Position numbers and translations under genes: made by a program. This document shows, one piece after another, positions 28,144 through 37,512 of a stretch of 64,000 nt of DNA. The DNA is taken from positions 1-64,000 of the forward strand of contig CBDCOD010000016.1 in assembly GCA_965219665.1 (NCBI GenBank). Reading direction: 5' to 3'. Within the stretch, counting starts at the first letter, position 1. Each line of letters begins with the position of its first letter. Below the pieces are notes generated by a model. The model was not told where the DNA came from. It did not search any database and saw only the letters and a list, made by a program, of their open reading frames with translations. This stretch comes from CBDCOD01 sp965219665 (GTDB lineage Bacteria; Pseudomonadota; Gammaproteobacteria; CAKMZV01).

Positions 28144-30537
28144 GTGAATATAGAACAACTTAAGCAAACAGCCCAAAAATTAGGAGATACACTTCCTGTT
28201 TTGCCGCTGCGCGATGCAGTTTTATTTCCTCATACTATGGAAACATTACTCATTGGACGAGAGTCTTCTATTGCAGCATTGCAGAGTAGTGCACAAGCTT
28301 ATGAAAATTTATTGCTGGTGGTCACACAGAAACAAGCCGAAGTCGACAACCCAGATAGTGAAGCGCTTTTCAGCACAGCAACCTTAGCCTATATATCACA
28401 GCAAACAATACAAGAAGATAAATCGGTTAAAGCACTTATAGAAGGCGTTCAACGTGTAAGAATACGCAGTATCCAGTCAAGCAATAATGAGTTGTCTGCT
28501 GTGTTTGAATCATTAGCAGACCAACCATACGACACCACAGCGGTTGCTCAAAAAATTAGTCGCATAAAGGGACTGCTTGATACTTTAGGCCAACGAGCAC
28601 GCAAAACCACTACTACACCTCAGATTCAGTTTCCTCAGGCTGATAGTTTAGAGGCAAGCATTGACGCCTTTAGTGCAGAAATAAACCTCAGTACTGCTGT
28701 GAAACAAAAACTGTTAGACGCTTTTGACCCTCTGATACGCTGTGACTTAATCATAGAAGCCCTGGAAAACTGGATTGGTAGCGCAGAAGTAGAGCGCAGC
28801 ATAGATAATCAAGTGCGTTCGCAAATGAAAAAAACGCAGCGTGAATATTTTTTGAATGAGAAGATGAAAGCCATTCAAAAAGAACTCAACTCAAGCACTG
28901 AAGATGAGTTTGAAGCCCTTAAAGAACGCATAGAGAATACTGCCTTAACTACATCGGCACGCACAAAAGCACAAAAAGAACTAAACAGGCTACAAAGCAT
29001 ACCACAGCAATCCCCAGAGTATTCAGTAACCCACCACTATTTAGACACGCTATTATCACTGCCGTGGAAGCATAGCAGTCCTACTAATACCAATCTATCT
29101 CAAGCTCAGCGTACCCTTGATAAGGCACACTATGGTTTGGAGGAAGTGAAAGAACGTATTATTGAATATCTTGCCGTTTTGCATAGAGTCAAGGATGCAC
29201 ACTCTCCTATTCTGTGCTTGGTGGGACCGCCAGGGGTGGGCAAAACTTCTTTGGCCAAATCTATTGCTGAGGCAACTGGACGTGCTTATGCCCGTATGGC
29301 ACTAGGTGGCATTCGTGATGAATCCGAAATTCGTGGGCATAGACGTACCTATATTGGGGCTATGCCAGGGCGTATTCTTCAGCATATCCAAAAAACGGGG
29401 GTTGATAACCCATTGTTCCTGTTAGATGAAATAGATAAGATTGGTATGGATTTCCGCGGAGATCCTGCGGCTGCCTTACTGGAAGTATTAGACCCCGAAC
29501 AGAATAACACTTTCAGTGATCATTACTTGGAAGTGGAGTACGATCTCTCTAAAGTTCTATTTATCGCAACATCAAACAGCATAAACATTCCACCTGCATT
29601 AATGGATCGTATGGAGCTTATTGAACTATCAGGCTACACTGATCAAGAAAAAATAGAGATTGCAAGCAAGCATTTGACACCGCGTCAGATGCAGCGTCAT
29701 GGACTGACCAAAAAAGACTTCAAGTTGCCCAAGACAAGTGTTAAATCTATAATCCATAATTACACCCGTGAGCCAGGTGTGCGCGAATTGGAAAGAAAAA
29801 TTGCAAAACTGTGCCGCAAAACAGTTACCCAACAAGCTTTGAATGATACCCCAACAAACCAAACCATTAATTTATCTCAATTGCGTGAATTGCTTGGCGC
29901 TGAAGTGTATCATTATCAAGGACTTAGTCGCAACAAAAAGCGTATTGGACAAGTTATAGGATTGGCATGGACACAGACTGGTGGTGACTTATTGACAATT
30001 GAAGTGCTGCACTACACAGGTTCTGGGAAATTACGCTGTACTGGCAAGTTGGGGGAAGTCATGAAAGAGTCTATTGAGACCGCCCTAAGTAATGTGAAAC
30101 GCTTAAGTGAGAAGCTGCACGTAAATACTGAACTATTTTCAACGCAGGACTTCCATGTGCACATTCCAGAAGGAGCAATCCCTAAAGATGGTCCTAGCGC
30201 GGGCGTTGCACTGACTTTGGCTCTAGCATCCACACTTACACAAACCCCTGTCTTAAACAATATTGCCATGACCGGTGAGGTAACACTATATGGGGATGTA
30301 CTAGCTATCGGCGGCTTGAAGCAGAAATTGTTAGCAGCACAGCGCAGTGGTATACAGCGTGTATTGATTCCCCAAGACAATGTCAACCACTTAGACAAAA
30401 TACCTAAAGAAATTACTAACGCCTTAGAAATAACAACTATAAGCACTATCGAAGAGGCATTTTTATTGGCTTTCAACCCACCGCCTCTGGAACTAAAAAA
30501 TGCTATCAATGATGGTAAAACCGTTATCACGCACTAA
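28144..30537 (+). CDS. lon: ATP-dependent protease Lon
   Basis: The 797-residue protein has the substrate-binding N-domain (VLPLRDAVLFPHT), the AAA+ module (Walker A GPPGVGKT; Walker B LFLLDEIDKIG), and a C-terminal protease with the catalytic Ser in KDGPSAG and Lys in GGLKQKLLAA. I take GTG at 28144 as the start because conserved sequence begins immediately after it; no strong Shine-Dalgarno is visible. A Thr/Gln-rich loop around RKTTTTPQIQFPQAD is somewhat unusual. Lon degrades misfolded and short-lived regulatory proteins in the cytoplasm. Confidence 0.97.
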   Translation: MNIEQLKQTAQKLGDTLPVLPLRDAVLFPHTMETLLIGRESSIAALQSSAQAYENLLLVVTQKQAEVDNPDSEALFSTATLAYISQQTIQEDKSVKALIEGVQRVRIRSIQSSNNELSAVFESLADQPYDTTAVAQKISRIKGLLDTLGQRARKTTTTPQIQFPQADSLEASIDAFSAEINLSTAVKQKLLDAFDPLIRCDLIIEALENWIGSAEVERSIDNQVRSQMKKTQREYFLNEKMKAIQKELNSSTEDEFEALKERIENTALTTSARTKAQKELNRLQSIPQQSPEYSVTHHYLDTLLSLPWKHSSPTNTNLSQAQRTLDKAHYGLEEVKERIIEYLAVLHRVKDAHSPILCLVGPPGVGKTSLAKSIAEATGRAYARMALGGIRDESEIRGHRRTYIGAMPGRILQHIQKTGVDNPLFLLDEIDKIGMDFRGDPAAALLEVLDPEQNNTFSDHYLEVEYDLSKVLFIATSNSINIPPALMDRMELIELSGYTDQEKIEIASKHLTPRQMQRHGLTKKDFKLPKTSVKSIIHNYTREPGVRELERKIAKLCRKTVTQQALNDTPTNQTINLSQLRELLGAEVYHYQGLSRNKKRIGQVIGLAWTQTGGDLLTIEVLHYTGSGKLRCTGKLGEVMKESIETALSNVKRLSEKLHVNTELFSTQDFHVHIPEGAIPKDGPSAGVALTLALASTLTQTPVLNNIAMTGEVTLYGDVLAIGGLKQKLLAAQRSGIQRVLIPQDNVNHLDKIPKEITNALEITTISTIEEAFLLAFNPPPLELKNAINDGKTVITH

Positions 30538-30559
30538 TCTTTTAAAATAATACATTCAT

Positions 30560-30991
30560 ATGACGCATAGTGCCACTTTGCTTACATACACCCTGGTTGC
30601 TCTCATCAGTATTGTTGTGGCATCTGGCTGTGCATTTAGACCCGATCGGCAGCAAGGACAGATTATTACTTCCAACCAGCTGCTACAAATAGAAAAAGGA
30701 ATGTATCAGTTGGAAGTATCTGCTTTGTTAGGAAAGCCTTTATTAAAAAATCCTTTTCGCCCTCACTTTGAATGGATTTACCCATACCAATTGCTGAAGG
30801 AAGATGATACAGTTATATTCCGCCATGTGCTTATTCGTTTTAGTCAGGCGGGACAGGTTAATGAGCTACGGTGTATACAAGGAAGCCGCCAGTTGGAGCA
30901 AGAGACGAGCTACATACCCTGTAGTTCCAAGCATCCACACCCTGATTTTGTAGAAATTTGGGCTCCTCCTCCTAAAGACATCACTCGATGA
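30560..30991 (+). CDS. bamE: Outer membrane assembly lipoprotein BamE
   Basis: BamE stabilises the BamABCDE machine that inserts beta-barrels. The 143-residue precursor has a lipoprotein signal ending VVASGC, then the family motifs RQQGQIITSNQLLQIEKGMYQLEV and LLGKPLLKNPF, with WIYPYQ. The tail after KHPHPDF is short and Pro-rich. It overlaps the next gene by ATGA (30988), so the CaCA antiporter is co-translated with it. Confidence 0.9.
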   Translation: MTHSATLLTYTLVALISIVVASGCAFRPDRQQGQIITSNQLLQIEKGMYQLEVSALLGKPLLKNPFRPHFEWIYPYQLLKEDDTVIFRHVLIRFSQAGQVNELRCIQGSRQLEQETSYIPCSSKHPHPDFVEIWAPPPKDITR

Positions 30992-31941
30992 GTTTGCTTT
31001 TTTTGGCAGCAATTGTTGCCACGAGCCTTGCCCTGCTCATCTGGAGTGCTGATACTTTTATTGATAGTGCAGCCAACATTGCACATCACTTCAACGCACC
31101 CCATGTTCTGGTAGGGATTATCCTGCTAGGGTTTGGCACCTCAGCGCCTGAAATGGTTGTCTCCACATTTGCAGCCCTTGAAGGGAGCAGTGGCATTGCT
31201 GTAGGCAATGTTATTGGTTCCAATATTGCAAATATAGCTTTAGTGCTTGCCATTAGCGCAATGATTGTCTCGATACATATTAGTACTCAGGTCATGAAGA
31301 GAGAACTCATTCTAGTCATTATAACCACTATTCTGGGTTGCTATTTATTATGGGATCAAGAATTAGATACAACAGATGGCGTTATTCTGTTAGCAGGTTT
31401 TATTATCACCTTAGCCTATATTGCATATGATAGTATAAAGCAACATGATAATAACGGGACGGAAAAAGCCGACTACCATACTTTCAAAACCTGGGGGGTA
31501 CTCCTTCTCAGTTTCTGTACTCTGCTTGCCAGTGCGCGCCTGCTGGTATATGGTAGCAGTGGTATTGCAAGTTATTATTCTATCTCGGAGGCTATCATTG
31601 GCATCACGGTGGTAGCGATTGGAACCAGTTTGCCAGAATTAGCGGTGTGTATTAGTTCTGCCTTAAAAAAACAGCCTGACTTTATTATTGGAAATATATT
31701 AGGTTCTAATTTATTCAATGTCCTTGCAGTGCTTGCTATCCCCGGTCTGCTTACCACTACACACATTGAAAGCAGTGTCATTTACAACGATCTTCCTGTC
31801 ATGCTCGGTATTACTTTTCTATTGGGAATCTTCAGTCTCATATACTGGAAATCGCCACGTATTACACGCTGGCAAGGCGCAGTCTTACTGTTAATCTATA
31901 TAGGTTACATGACACACATAGCGCTGAGAACACTGCATTAA
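30988..31941 (+). CDS. yrbG: Calcium/sodium antiporter, CaCA family (YrbG-like)
   Basis: A 317-residue, roughly ten-helix inner-membrane exchanger. It has the two inverted alpha-repeats of the family: GFGTSAPEMVVS with GNVIGSNIANI in the first half, AIGTSLPELAVC with GNILGSNLFNV in the second. The acidic and Asn residues in these repeats bind the cation. It overlaps bamE by four bases. The substrate (Ca2+ or another cation exchanged for Na+ or H+) is inferred from family only. Confidence 0.9.
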   Translation: MSLLFLAAIVATSLALLIWSADTFIDSAANIAHHFNAPHVLVGIILLGFGTSAPEMVVSTFAALEGSSGIAVGNVIGSNIANIALVLAISAMIVSIHISTQVMKRELILVIITTILGCYLLWDQELDTTDGVILLAGFIITLAYIAYDSIKQHDNNGTEKADYHTFKTWGVLLLSFCTLLASARLLVYGSSGIASYYSISEAIIGITVVAIGTSLPELAVCISSALKKQPDFIIGNILGSNLFNVLAVLAIPGLLTTTHIESSVIYNDLPVMLGITFLLGIFSLIYWKSPRITRWQGAVLLLIYIGYMTHIALRTLH

Positions 31942-31979
31942 GTCACCTACTGTATCGCCTCATACACTAAAACTGTCCA

Positions 31980-32609
31980 TCATATAGATACAAATCGCAC
32001 CGTGTCATTCACGGCAAGTTGCATTTTGCTCATATCTAAATGTGTACTTCCAACGATATTCCACCCTCCCGCACTATCTGTAGGATATACGGCTGTCTGA
32101 TGCTCTGCAATAGCAACACTACCAGCAGGAACTTTAGCGCGCGGAGCAGAGAGCCTTGGGATCACTAAGCGTTTATGCAAATACCCAAGATATGCAAAAT
32201 TAGGCAAAAAACCCACTGCATATACTCGATAGACCACACCAGTATGCAGATCAATAAATGACTCTAATGATAGATTACACCGAGTCAAAATAGATTCAAG
32301 GTCTAACCCAGACTCTCTATCATAGCGCACTGGTATCTCTACGTGCTTGCCATGCTTAAGTTCCATAGGCTCCTCAGCACAATCTATATCTGTAATGTAT
32401 GCTCGCAAAGCATCAAGATTAGTATTGTGAATATCATACACAACACTAAGTGTATTATAGGAAGGCACTACATCAATCAGACCATCTGTAAATTCATGCT
32501 CTATTGCTGCTTTATAGCATATGATTTTTTTTAGTAGTTTTTCGGAAACTGCTTCATCGAAGTAGATGCAAAAAGCATCTTCAGAGACCATCATAATACG
32601 CGGACTCAT
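31980..32609 (-). CDS. pxpB: 5-oxoprolinase subunit PxpB (KipI family)
   Basis: PxpB works with PxpA and PxpC in ATP-dependent opening of 5-oxoproline to glutamate. The chain has the KipI pattern: EIPVRYDRESGLDLE, the GVVYRVYAVGFLPNFAYLG core, LVIPRLSAPRAKVPAGSVAIAEHQTAVYP and the GGWNIVGST end. I choose the ATG at 32609, which overlaps the pxpA stop (ATGA), giving 209 residues; the open frame to 32684 runs inside pxpA. The PxpC partner, normally next or fused, is not here; a convergent antiporter gene follows. Confidence 0.88.
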   Translation of the reverse strand: MSPRIMMVSEDAFCIYFDEAVSEKLLKKIICYKAAIEHEFTDGLIDVVPSYNTLSVVYDIHNTNLDALRAYITDIDCAEEPMELKHGKHVEIPVRYDRESGLDLESILTRCNLSLESFIDLHTGVVYRVYAVGFLPNFAYLGYLHKRLVIPRLSAPRAKVPAGSVAIAEHQTAVYPTDSAGGWNIVGSTHLDMSKMQLAVNDTVRFVSI

Positions 32610-33283
32610 AAGAGAGGCAATGCTTGTCTTGAAAGAGAATAATCTGAGTGAAAGCACACAGTATCTGCCTCGTCTAAGCGACAAAATTGCCGATACTGCT
32701 CTACAATGGCACGCACACTTGTCAGCATAGGCTCACCCTCCTCTCTCCTGACCAGTTGATGTCCAACATAGCGTCTATCAGCAAAAACTTCTCGCGCAAC
32801 ACGAATCCCATAGTGCTGCGCTATATCGTACACATCAGCCCCTTCATACCCTGCCTGAACTACCAAGATAGGCGTCGGGTGAACACTTAAGCATAATTCC
32901 ACTAAAATTTCAGCATACTGCACATCACGCATCATTGCATGATATAGTGCCCCGTGTGGCTTAATATGATTTAACGGCAATTGTGCAGCATTTAGCAAAT
33001 GGAGCAACAAATGAACTTGCTTGTGCAATGACTCAAAAAGCACATTCAGCTCTACCTCTTGATGCACTCTACCAAAGTTGTCCCTATCTTCAAAACTAGG
33101 ATGCGCACCAATACAAATACTATGCTGCTTAGCGAATAGAATAGCCTCTGTCATGCTCTCTATACTGCCTGCATGACCTGTGCAAGCCACATTAGCCCAG
33201 TTGATATAAGGCATCAACTGGGCATCATTAGCGACCTCACCTAAATCACAATTTATATATATCGTACTACTCCCCGCAGGCAA
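32606..33283 (-). CDS. pxpA: 5-oxoprolinase subunit PxpA (LamB/YcsF family)
   Basis: The 225-residue protein matches the YcsF family: INCDLGE near the start, IGAHPSFEDRDNFGR, HIKPHGALYHAMM, and a FADRRYVGH segment. It is slightly shorter than usual (about 245), and the family's late HGD motif appears as CFHSD. The most likely start is TTG at 33283, because conserved sequence begins a few codons later; it overlaps the preceding small secreted protein by 17 bases. Together with PxpB it should act on 5-oxoproline. Confidence 0.85.
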   Translation of the reverse strand: MPAGSSTIYINCDLGEVANDAQLMPYINWANVACTGHAGSIESMTEAILFAKQHSICIGAHPSFEDRDNFGRVHQEVELNVLFESLHKQVHLLLHLLNAAQLPLNHIKPHGALYHAMMRDVQYAEILVELCLSVHPTPILVVQAGYEGADVYDIAQHYGIRVAREVFADRRYVGHQLVRREEGEPMLTSVRAIVEQYRQFCRLDEADTVCFHSDYSLSRQALPLL

Positions 33284-33560
33284 GGCTAAAAACTTCTTCT
33301 AAATGCTTCTCAGACGCATATACCACACCACTGTCCCCGTCAGGAGAAAACCATGTCAAAATATTGGGGGCTTTCGGGTCATCTATATGAACCTGCGCTT
33401 CAGCACCATTATCACAGCGCAATTGAAACATATATACACCCTGATATAGGCAGGGCCAGCAGCGAATATTAGGCTGATAGGCATGACCTAAAGAAGACCA
33501 AGCCAACAACAGGCTAAAAATCAATATAACGCTGCGTGGCATCACGCCCTTCGTCCTCAA
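33267..33560 (-). CDS. Small secreted hypothetical protein
   Basis: The 97-residue frame has a clear signal peptide (SVILIFSLLLAWSSLGHAY). The mature part of about 70 residues has four cysteines (CWPC, LRCDNG, ACGE), which suggests a disulfide-bonded periplasmic protein. ATG at 33542 (MPRSVILIF) is an alternative start that avoids more of the overlap with the NlpD-like gene. No family is recognised. It overlaps its neighbours at both ends, so it is part of the yqaA to pxpB transcript. Confidence 0.65.
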   Translation of the reverse strand: MRTKGVMPRSVILIFSLLLAWSSLGHAYQPNIRCWPCLYQGVYMFQLRCDNGAEAQVHIDDPKAPNILTWFSPDGDSGVVYASEKHLEEVFSLACGE

Positions 33561-35496
33561 TATAAAAAGTTACATATGCATTTTTAGACTGTGACAATGT
33601 TCCCAAGCTATCACCTGCATCTACCACATCATTTTTCTTCACAGAAACGCTTGCTAAATCAGCATACACGCTGCTCAACTTGTCATGATGATAGACAACA
33701 ACTCTGTAACTCTTATTGACTGCATCATGAATAACTGCTCTTACCCTACCTCGTTGCGATGACTGCACAGTAGCTCCACTCACTCCATACACCTTGGTAC
33801 GTCCTTCCTCAATAGTAAAAGTCGTTATGTGCTTCAATGGGCTACCCCAATCGCTGGTTGGAGTAAAGCCGACATATAACGCTGAAGGAAGCAGTAGCTC
33901 ACGATTTGTAGCAATGGGCTCACCAAAGTTAAGATCATTCATCAACAAGACATATTGTACTAACCAACCACAAGCATTTGCTACCTGGTTTATGGATATC
34001 CCTGCTGGTAATACGGAACTCCTTTCCTCACATAAATGAGCAGGAACCCCTAACTGATTGCCTTCCAAGCGATAACGTGCACGCACTTTGGTTAAAGATG
34101 TAGGCAACAGAAGCGCAGAGCCCACTTTAGGTTTCTCATTACGGGCCAAATTATTTAGTCGGTTCAGATAATGTAATGGCACTTGACAGGTTGCTGATAT
34201 TTTAGCTAAATGTGTGTCATCAAAGACCCTCCAAACTGTGCGCAAACAGTCTGTTTTCTTAAACTGTCTAAATGTTCTGGTTTTTACTACCACTTGCTTG
34301 TTTACACTATTTTTAGAAGTGCGATTAATCAGTACACTGGGAAAAACCACTTTTTGCCCAACATGCAGAACATGCTGCAAAGGTAAACGATTTAGAAGCA
34401 GCAACTTACGGTAATCCCATTGGCAAGCTACTGCTATTTTTCCTAAATTCTCTCCACGGCGAATAATGTGTGAGGATTTGACACAATTTTTACGTGAGAA
34501 AGGCTTTTTGAAACGCTTCTTTGTAACCTGTTTGCGCATGCTATGCTGCGTTAAAAGAATCTGGCCTTTTTTTAAACGTGCTTTAGTAGATAACTCATTG
34601 AGTCTTGCCCAATACTTCAAAGAAAAACCACACTGCACTGCTAAATTGCGTATCGTGGTATTCTCGGGTGTGAGTACCGCCTTAGAGGAACAAAATGAAG
34701 GATAAGCTGATATGTTATTAGGGGCATTTTCCTTAATCTCAATAACCTTATCAGGCTTGATGTTTTTAATCTGCTTTGCGTAACGGCGATGCAATTTCTT
34801 TACTAAAGGTGGCAGTAAAATAGTTTGCTCCAAATACAGATCGCTCTGTGATTTAATGCCATTTAGCCACTGTAAATAGTCTGCCCCCCAGCCACACTGC
34901 CAGGCAATACTAGATAAACTCTGTCCCGGGCGCACTGTAGTATATAAACTACTGCATAATATTTTGTCATGCGTAAGTGGCACACCAGATGCATGAACAT
35001 CTCTTCTGTATACTGCTGTTGGCAACGCTATTGGTCGCTGCAAATCCACAGCGTCAATATCATCTATACGGTTAATGCGTTGAATCCCATCCAGGTCAAA
35101 GCCACATACATCGATCAACTCTGTCAGTTGTTTCGTGGACTGGAGTAGCACAAACGGCTCAACACACAGCCGCTTTAACTCCAACCCCTGTGCCAAAGGG
35201 TTTAATGTATTATCATTGACCGGCTCTTGCTCAGTTGTGTTATCAAGAATTATTTTTGTTTTAACTGGCGACTTATCCTCCAATTTAGTTACGGTTAACG
35301 CATCGTTTATTGTGGCTCCTGGTTTCTGTATTGGTGCTAAATTAGTTTGTGTCAATGGATCTGTACGCGTCTGGTTTTCTTGCTCACTAGAAATACCAAA
35401 ATCGGTAAACAACTGAACTGTGTCACTTTGAGGCTCGGGCGTAGATGTGCAGCCTATCAAAACAAACAAACAGCAAGAAAAAAATAATCTCAACAT
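33514..35496 (-). CDS. NlpD-like lipoprotein with LysM-like repeats and a degenerate LytM domain
   Basis: From the ATG at 35496 (preceded by GAGCTC) a lipobox (LFVLIGC) opens a roughly 660-residue outer-membrane lipoprotein. About five LysM-like units follow, for example TTVRPGQSLSSIAWQCGW and IIRRGENLGKIAVACQW, each with a recurring Cys. The C-terminal 110 residues have LytM/M23 shape (RGRVRAVIHDAVNKSYRVVVYHH, VVDAGDSLGTL), but the HFEIR zinc site reads TFYIED. It is probably non-catalytic, like NlpD and EnvC, which activate amidases at the septum. Gene position after yqaA matches nlpD, but the protein is about twice as long. The 5' end reaches into yqaA only if the upstream ATG is used. Confidence 0.7.
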   Translation of the reverse strand: MLRLFFSCCLFVLIGCTSTPEPQSDTVQLFTDFGISSEQENQTRTDPLTQTNLAPIQKPGATINDALTVTKLEDKSPVKTKIILDNTTEQEPVNDNTLNPLAQGLELKRLCVEPFVLLQSTKQLTELIDVCGFDLDGIQRINRIDDIDAVDLQRPIALPTAVYRRDVHASGVPLTHDKILCSSLYTTVRPGQSLSSIAWQCGWGADYLQWLNGIKSQSDLYLEQTILLPPLVKKLHRRYAKQIKNIKPDKVIEIKENAPNNISAYPSFCSSKAVLTPENTTIRNLAVQCGFSLKYWARLNELSTKARLKKGQILLTQHSMRKQVTKKRFKKPFSRKNCVKSSHIIRRGENLGKIAVACQWDYRKLLLLNRLPLQHVLHVGQKVVFPSVLINRTSKNSVNKQVVVKTRTFRQFKKTDCLRTVWRVFDDTHLAKISATCQVPLHYLNRLNNLARNEKPKVGSALLLPTSLTKVRARYRLEGNQLGVPAHLCEERSSVLPAGISINQVANACGWLVQYVLLMNDLNFGEPIATNRELLLPSALYVGFTPTSDWGSPLKHITTFTIEEGRTKVYGVSGATVQSSQRGRVRAVIHDAVNKSYRVVVYHHDKLSSVYADLASVSVKKNDVVDAGDSLGTLSQSKNAYVTFYIEDEGRDATQRYIDF

Positions 35497-35507
35497 TATT
35501 GAGCTCC

Positions 35508-36080
35508 TTATTTGAGAATAATAATAACTGCCAACATTAGCACCAACAGCCATCCTATCCAGTCAAAATATTTATACAACCTATCAGCAAGTGCGCCCCC
35601 CCATGTTGCACATGCCCATGCCACAAGAAAAAAACGTGCCCCACGTCCTAGGAAAGACATTAATATAAAACCCACAAAAAAAACACCAAAGGCACCAGAG
35701 GCAATGGTAAATATTTTATATGGAATCGGTGTAAATCCTGCCAATAGCACTGCCCATATGCCATACTGCATAAACCAAGACAGTGCCGACTCATATGCTG
35801 ATAAATAACCCCAACTCTTTACAATGGGTAAGACAGCATCCAGCAGTAAATAGCCTAACCAGTAGCCAAACATACCTCCTAACACTGATGTAATAGTTGT
35901 AAGACCTGCCAAATATAGCCATTGCTTTGGCTGCGCAATACTCATGGGCATTAGCATGACATCAGGAGGTATAAGAAAAAAAGAAGATTCTGTGAAACTC
36001 ACTCCTGCCAGCCACCATCGCGCCTTGGGGTTCCCGCTTAATCGTATAACTAAATCGTACAGTCGCCTAAAAATACGCAT
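35508..36080 (-). CDS. yqaA: DedA-family membrane protein YqaA
   Basis: A 190-residue inner-membrane protein with the VTT/SNARE-associated domain: SFTESSFFLIPPDVMLMPM, GGMFGYWLGYLL and a GFTPIPYKIFTIASGAFG segment are diagnostic of the YqaA branch. DedA proteins include lipid-carrier flippases and maintain envelope potential; the YqaA substrate is not established. It is followed 11 bases later by the NlpD-like lipoprotein, an order common in gammaproteobacteria, and it starts immediately after the slyD-like gene. Confidence 0.88.
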   Translation of the reverse strand: MRIFRRLYDLVIRLSGNPKARWWLAGVSFTESSFFLIPPDVMLMPMSIAQPKQWLYLAGLTTITSVLGGMFGYWLGYLLLDAVLPIVKSWGYLSAYESALSWFMQYGIWAVLLAGFTPIPYKIFTIASGAFGVFFVGFILMSFLGRGARFFLVAWACATWGGALADRLYKYFDWIGWLLVLMLAVIIILK

Positions 36081-36545
36081 TTATTGCCCTTTCAATTTCT
36101 GTAACTCTTCTTCGTTGGCAACACGTTTATCTAAAACAACGACTTCATAATGTAACGTTTTGCCTGCAAGCGGATGATTAGGATCCAATATGACCTGATT
36201 ATCCTGTACATCGGTAACACGAAATACAATACCCTGCAATTCTTCTTCATTACACTGCACTTCATCACCCACTGCAACCATCTCTTCACCGAAATAATTT
36301 GCATCAACTTGTAAAACAGCATCCCCATAATACAGTCCGAATGCTTGCTCCGGCTCAACATGCACTGAGCCACTAAACCCCACACTCTTGTCAGATAAAA
36401 AAGCCTCTAATCCCGCAACAATCTGACCATGTCCTAACAAAAACTCTAATGGCTCACCGTCCAATTCCGTGCTCGCAATAACCTGCTGGTTATCGTCAAC
36501 AACCCTGTAGGAAATACACATTAGTTGAGGCTGGGAATATAACAT
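36081..36545 (-). CDS. FKBP-type peptidyl-prolyl isomerase, SlyD/SlpA-like
   Basis: The 154-residue protein has the SlyD/SlpA layout: an FKBP half (DGEPLEFLLGHGQIVAGLEAFL), an insert-in-flap chaperone domain (VHVEPEQAFGLYYGDAVLQV), and the return strand VILDPNHPLAGKTLHYEVVVL. It lacks the His-rich metal-binding tail of E. coli SlyD. ATG at 36521 (MCISYRVVDD) is an alternative start. It abuts yqaA without a gap. A cytoplasmic folding helper is the likely role. Confidence 0.9.
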   Translation of the reverse strand: MLYSQPQLMCISYRVVDDNQQVIASTELDGEPLEFLLGHGQIVAGLEAFLSDKSVGFSGSVHVEPEQAFGLYYGDAVLQVDANYFGEEMVAVGDEVQCNEEELQGIVFRVTDVQDNQVILDPNHPLAGKTLHYEVVVLDKRVANEEELQKLKGQ

Positions 36546-36720
36546 GGATGCGTGTGGGTAAAATCTATTAGAACATAGTTATAGTTGAAAATCGTTATAC
36601 TGACCCATCATTCAATAGAACGAAAACAGACGATAATTGACTGTTTCCTTGATACCTTAATCATACAGATAACAGACTTTATTTAATCCTATACTTAACA
36701 CAAATATGAAGTTTAGTCAT

Positions 36721-36726
36721 TATAAT
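36721..36726 (+). promoter_or_regulatory. -10 element and probable leaderless start of dnaQ
   Basis: A perfect TATAAT lies seven bases before the dnaQ ATG, and there is no Shine-Dalgarno. Transcription from this hexamer would begin at or next to the A of the ATG, giving a leaderless message. No clear -35 is found, so this is an inference from spacing. Confidence 0.4.
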
Positions 36727-36733
36727 AGTTTCA

Positions 36734-37420
36734 ATGGAACGGCGTATTATTTTAGATGTAGAAACTACTGGAATGCACCCCAGTGAAGGGGACCGTATTA
36801 TTGAGTTAGCAGCATTAGAAATGGTGGAACGCACTCTAACTGGAAACGCCTTTCACCAGTACTACAACCCTGAACATCCTATTCACCCGCAAGCACAAGC
36901 AATACATGGCATTAGCAATGAACAAGTTGCCTGTGAGCCATTATTTTCCGAGTGTCTACAGCAATTTATTGAATTTGTAGATGGTGCCGAGCTCGTTATC
37001 CATAATGCACCCTTTGATGTATCGTTTATCAATGCAGAGCTGCAGCGTGCCAACCATCCCAAAACTATTAATCAGCATTGCACTATTACTTGTACCTTAG
37101 CGATGGCAAGGAAAAAAGTAAGCGGAAAACACAATTTGGATGCCTTATGTGAACACTTCGGCGTCAACAATAGCAATCGAGAGTTACACGGTGCGTTGAT
37201 TGACTGTGATTTACTTGCACAAGTCTACATCCATATCACTAGTGGACAAAGCAATCTGTTTAAAGAGGATATGAGGAACTCTGAGCGCATCCGGAGCACA
37301 CGGTACGAAGGTATAAAGTTAGAAGCAGTACCTGTATCTGAAGAGCAGATACGACAACATAAAGCCTATATGGCTAATCTCAAAAATGCAATCACTCCTA
37401 TATGGCAAACTGACTCATAA
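36734..37420 (+). CDS. dnaQ: DNA polymerase III epsilon subunit (3'-5' proofreading exonuclease)
   Basis: A 228-residue DEDDh exonuclease. Exo I is ILDVETTGM at residues 7-14, exo II is VIHNAPFDVSFIN, and exo III includes HGALIDCDLLAQVY. The C-terminal stretch after about 185 would bind the alpha subunit, though its sequence is not distinctive. It reads divergently from the slyD-like gene and converges with murD. The start is fixed by the conserved MERRIILDVETTG beginning. Confidence 0.95.
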   Translation: MERRIILDVETTGMHPSEGDRIIELAALEMVERTLTGNAFHQYYNPEHPIHPQAQAIHGISNEQVACEPLFSECLQQFIEFVDGAELVIHNAPFDVSFINAELQRANHPKTINQHCTITCTLAMARKKVSGKHNLDALCEHFGVNNSNRELHGALIDCDLLAQVYIHITSGQSNLFKEDMRNSERIRSTRYEGIKLEAVPVSEEQIRQHKAYMANLKNAITPIWQTDS

Positions 37421-37512
37421 TACGCTGTCCTTTTAGAATGTTTTTGCAGAAAACCGCCCGAATGAGCATTTTAAGCATAATACCAATACAGTAATTAAAT
37501 TAAAACTCTAAC

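Noticed and set aside
32610..32684. N-terminal extension of PxpB
   Set aside because: It lies inside pxpA and lacks family similarity; the ATG overlapping the pxpA stop is the natural start.
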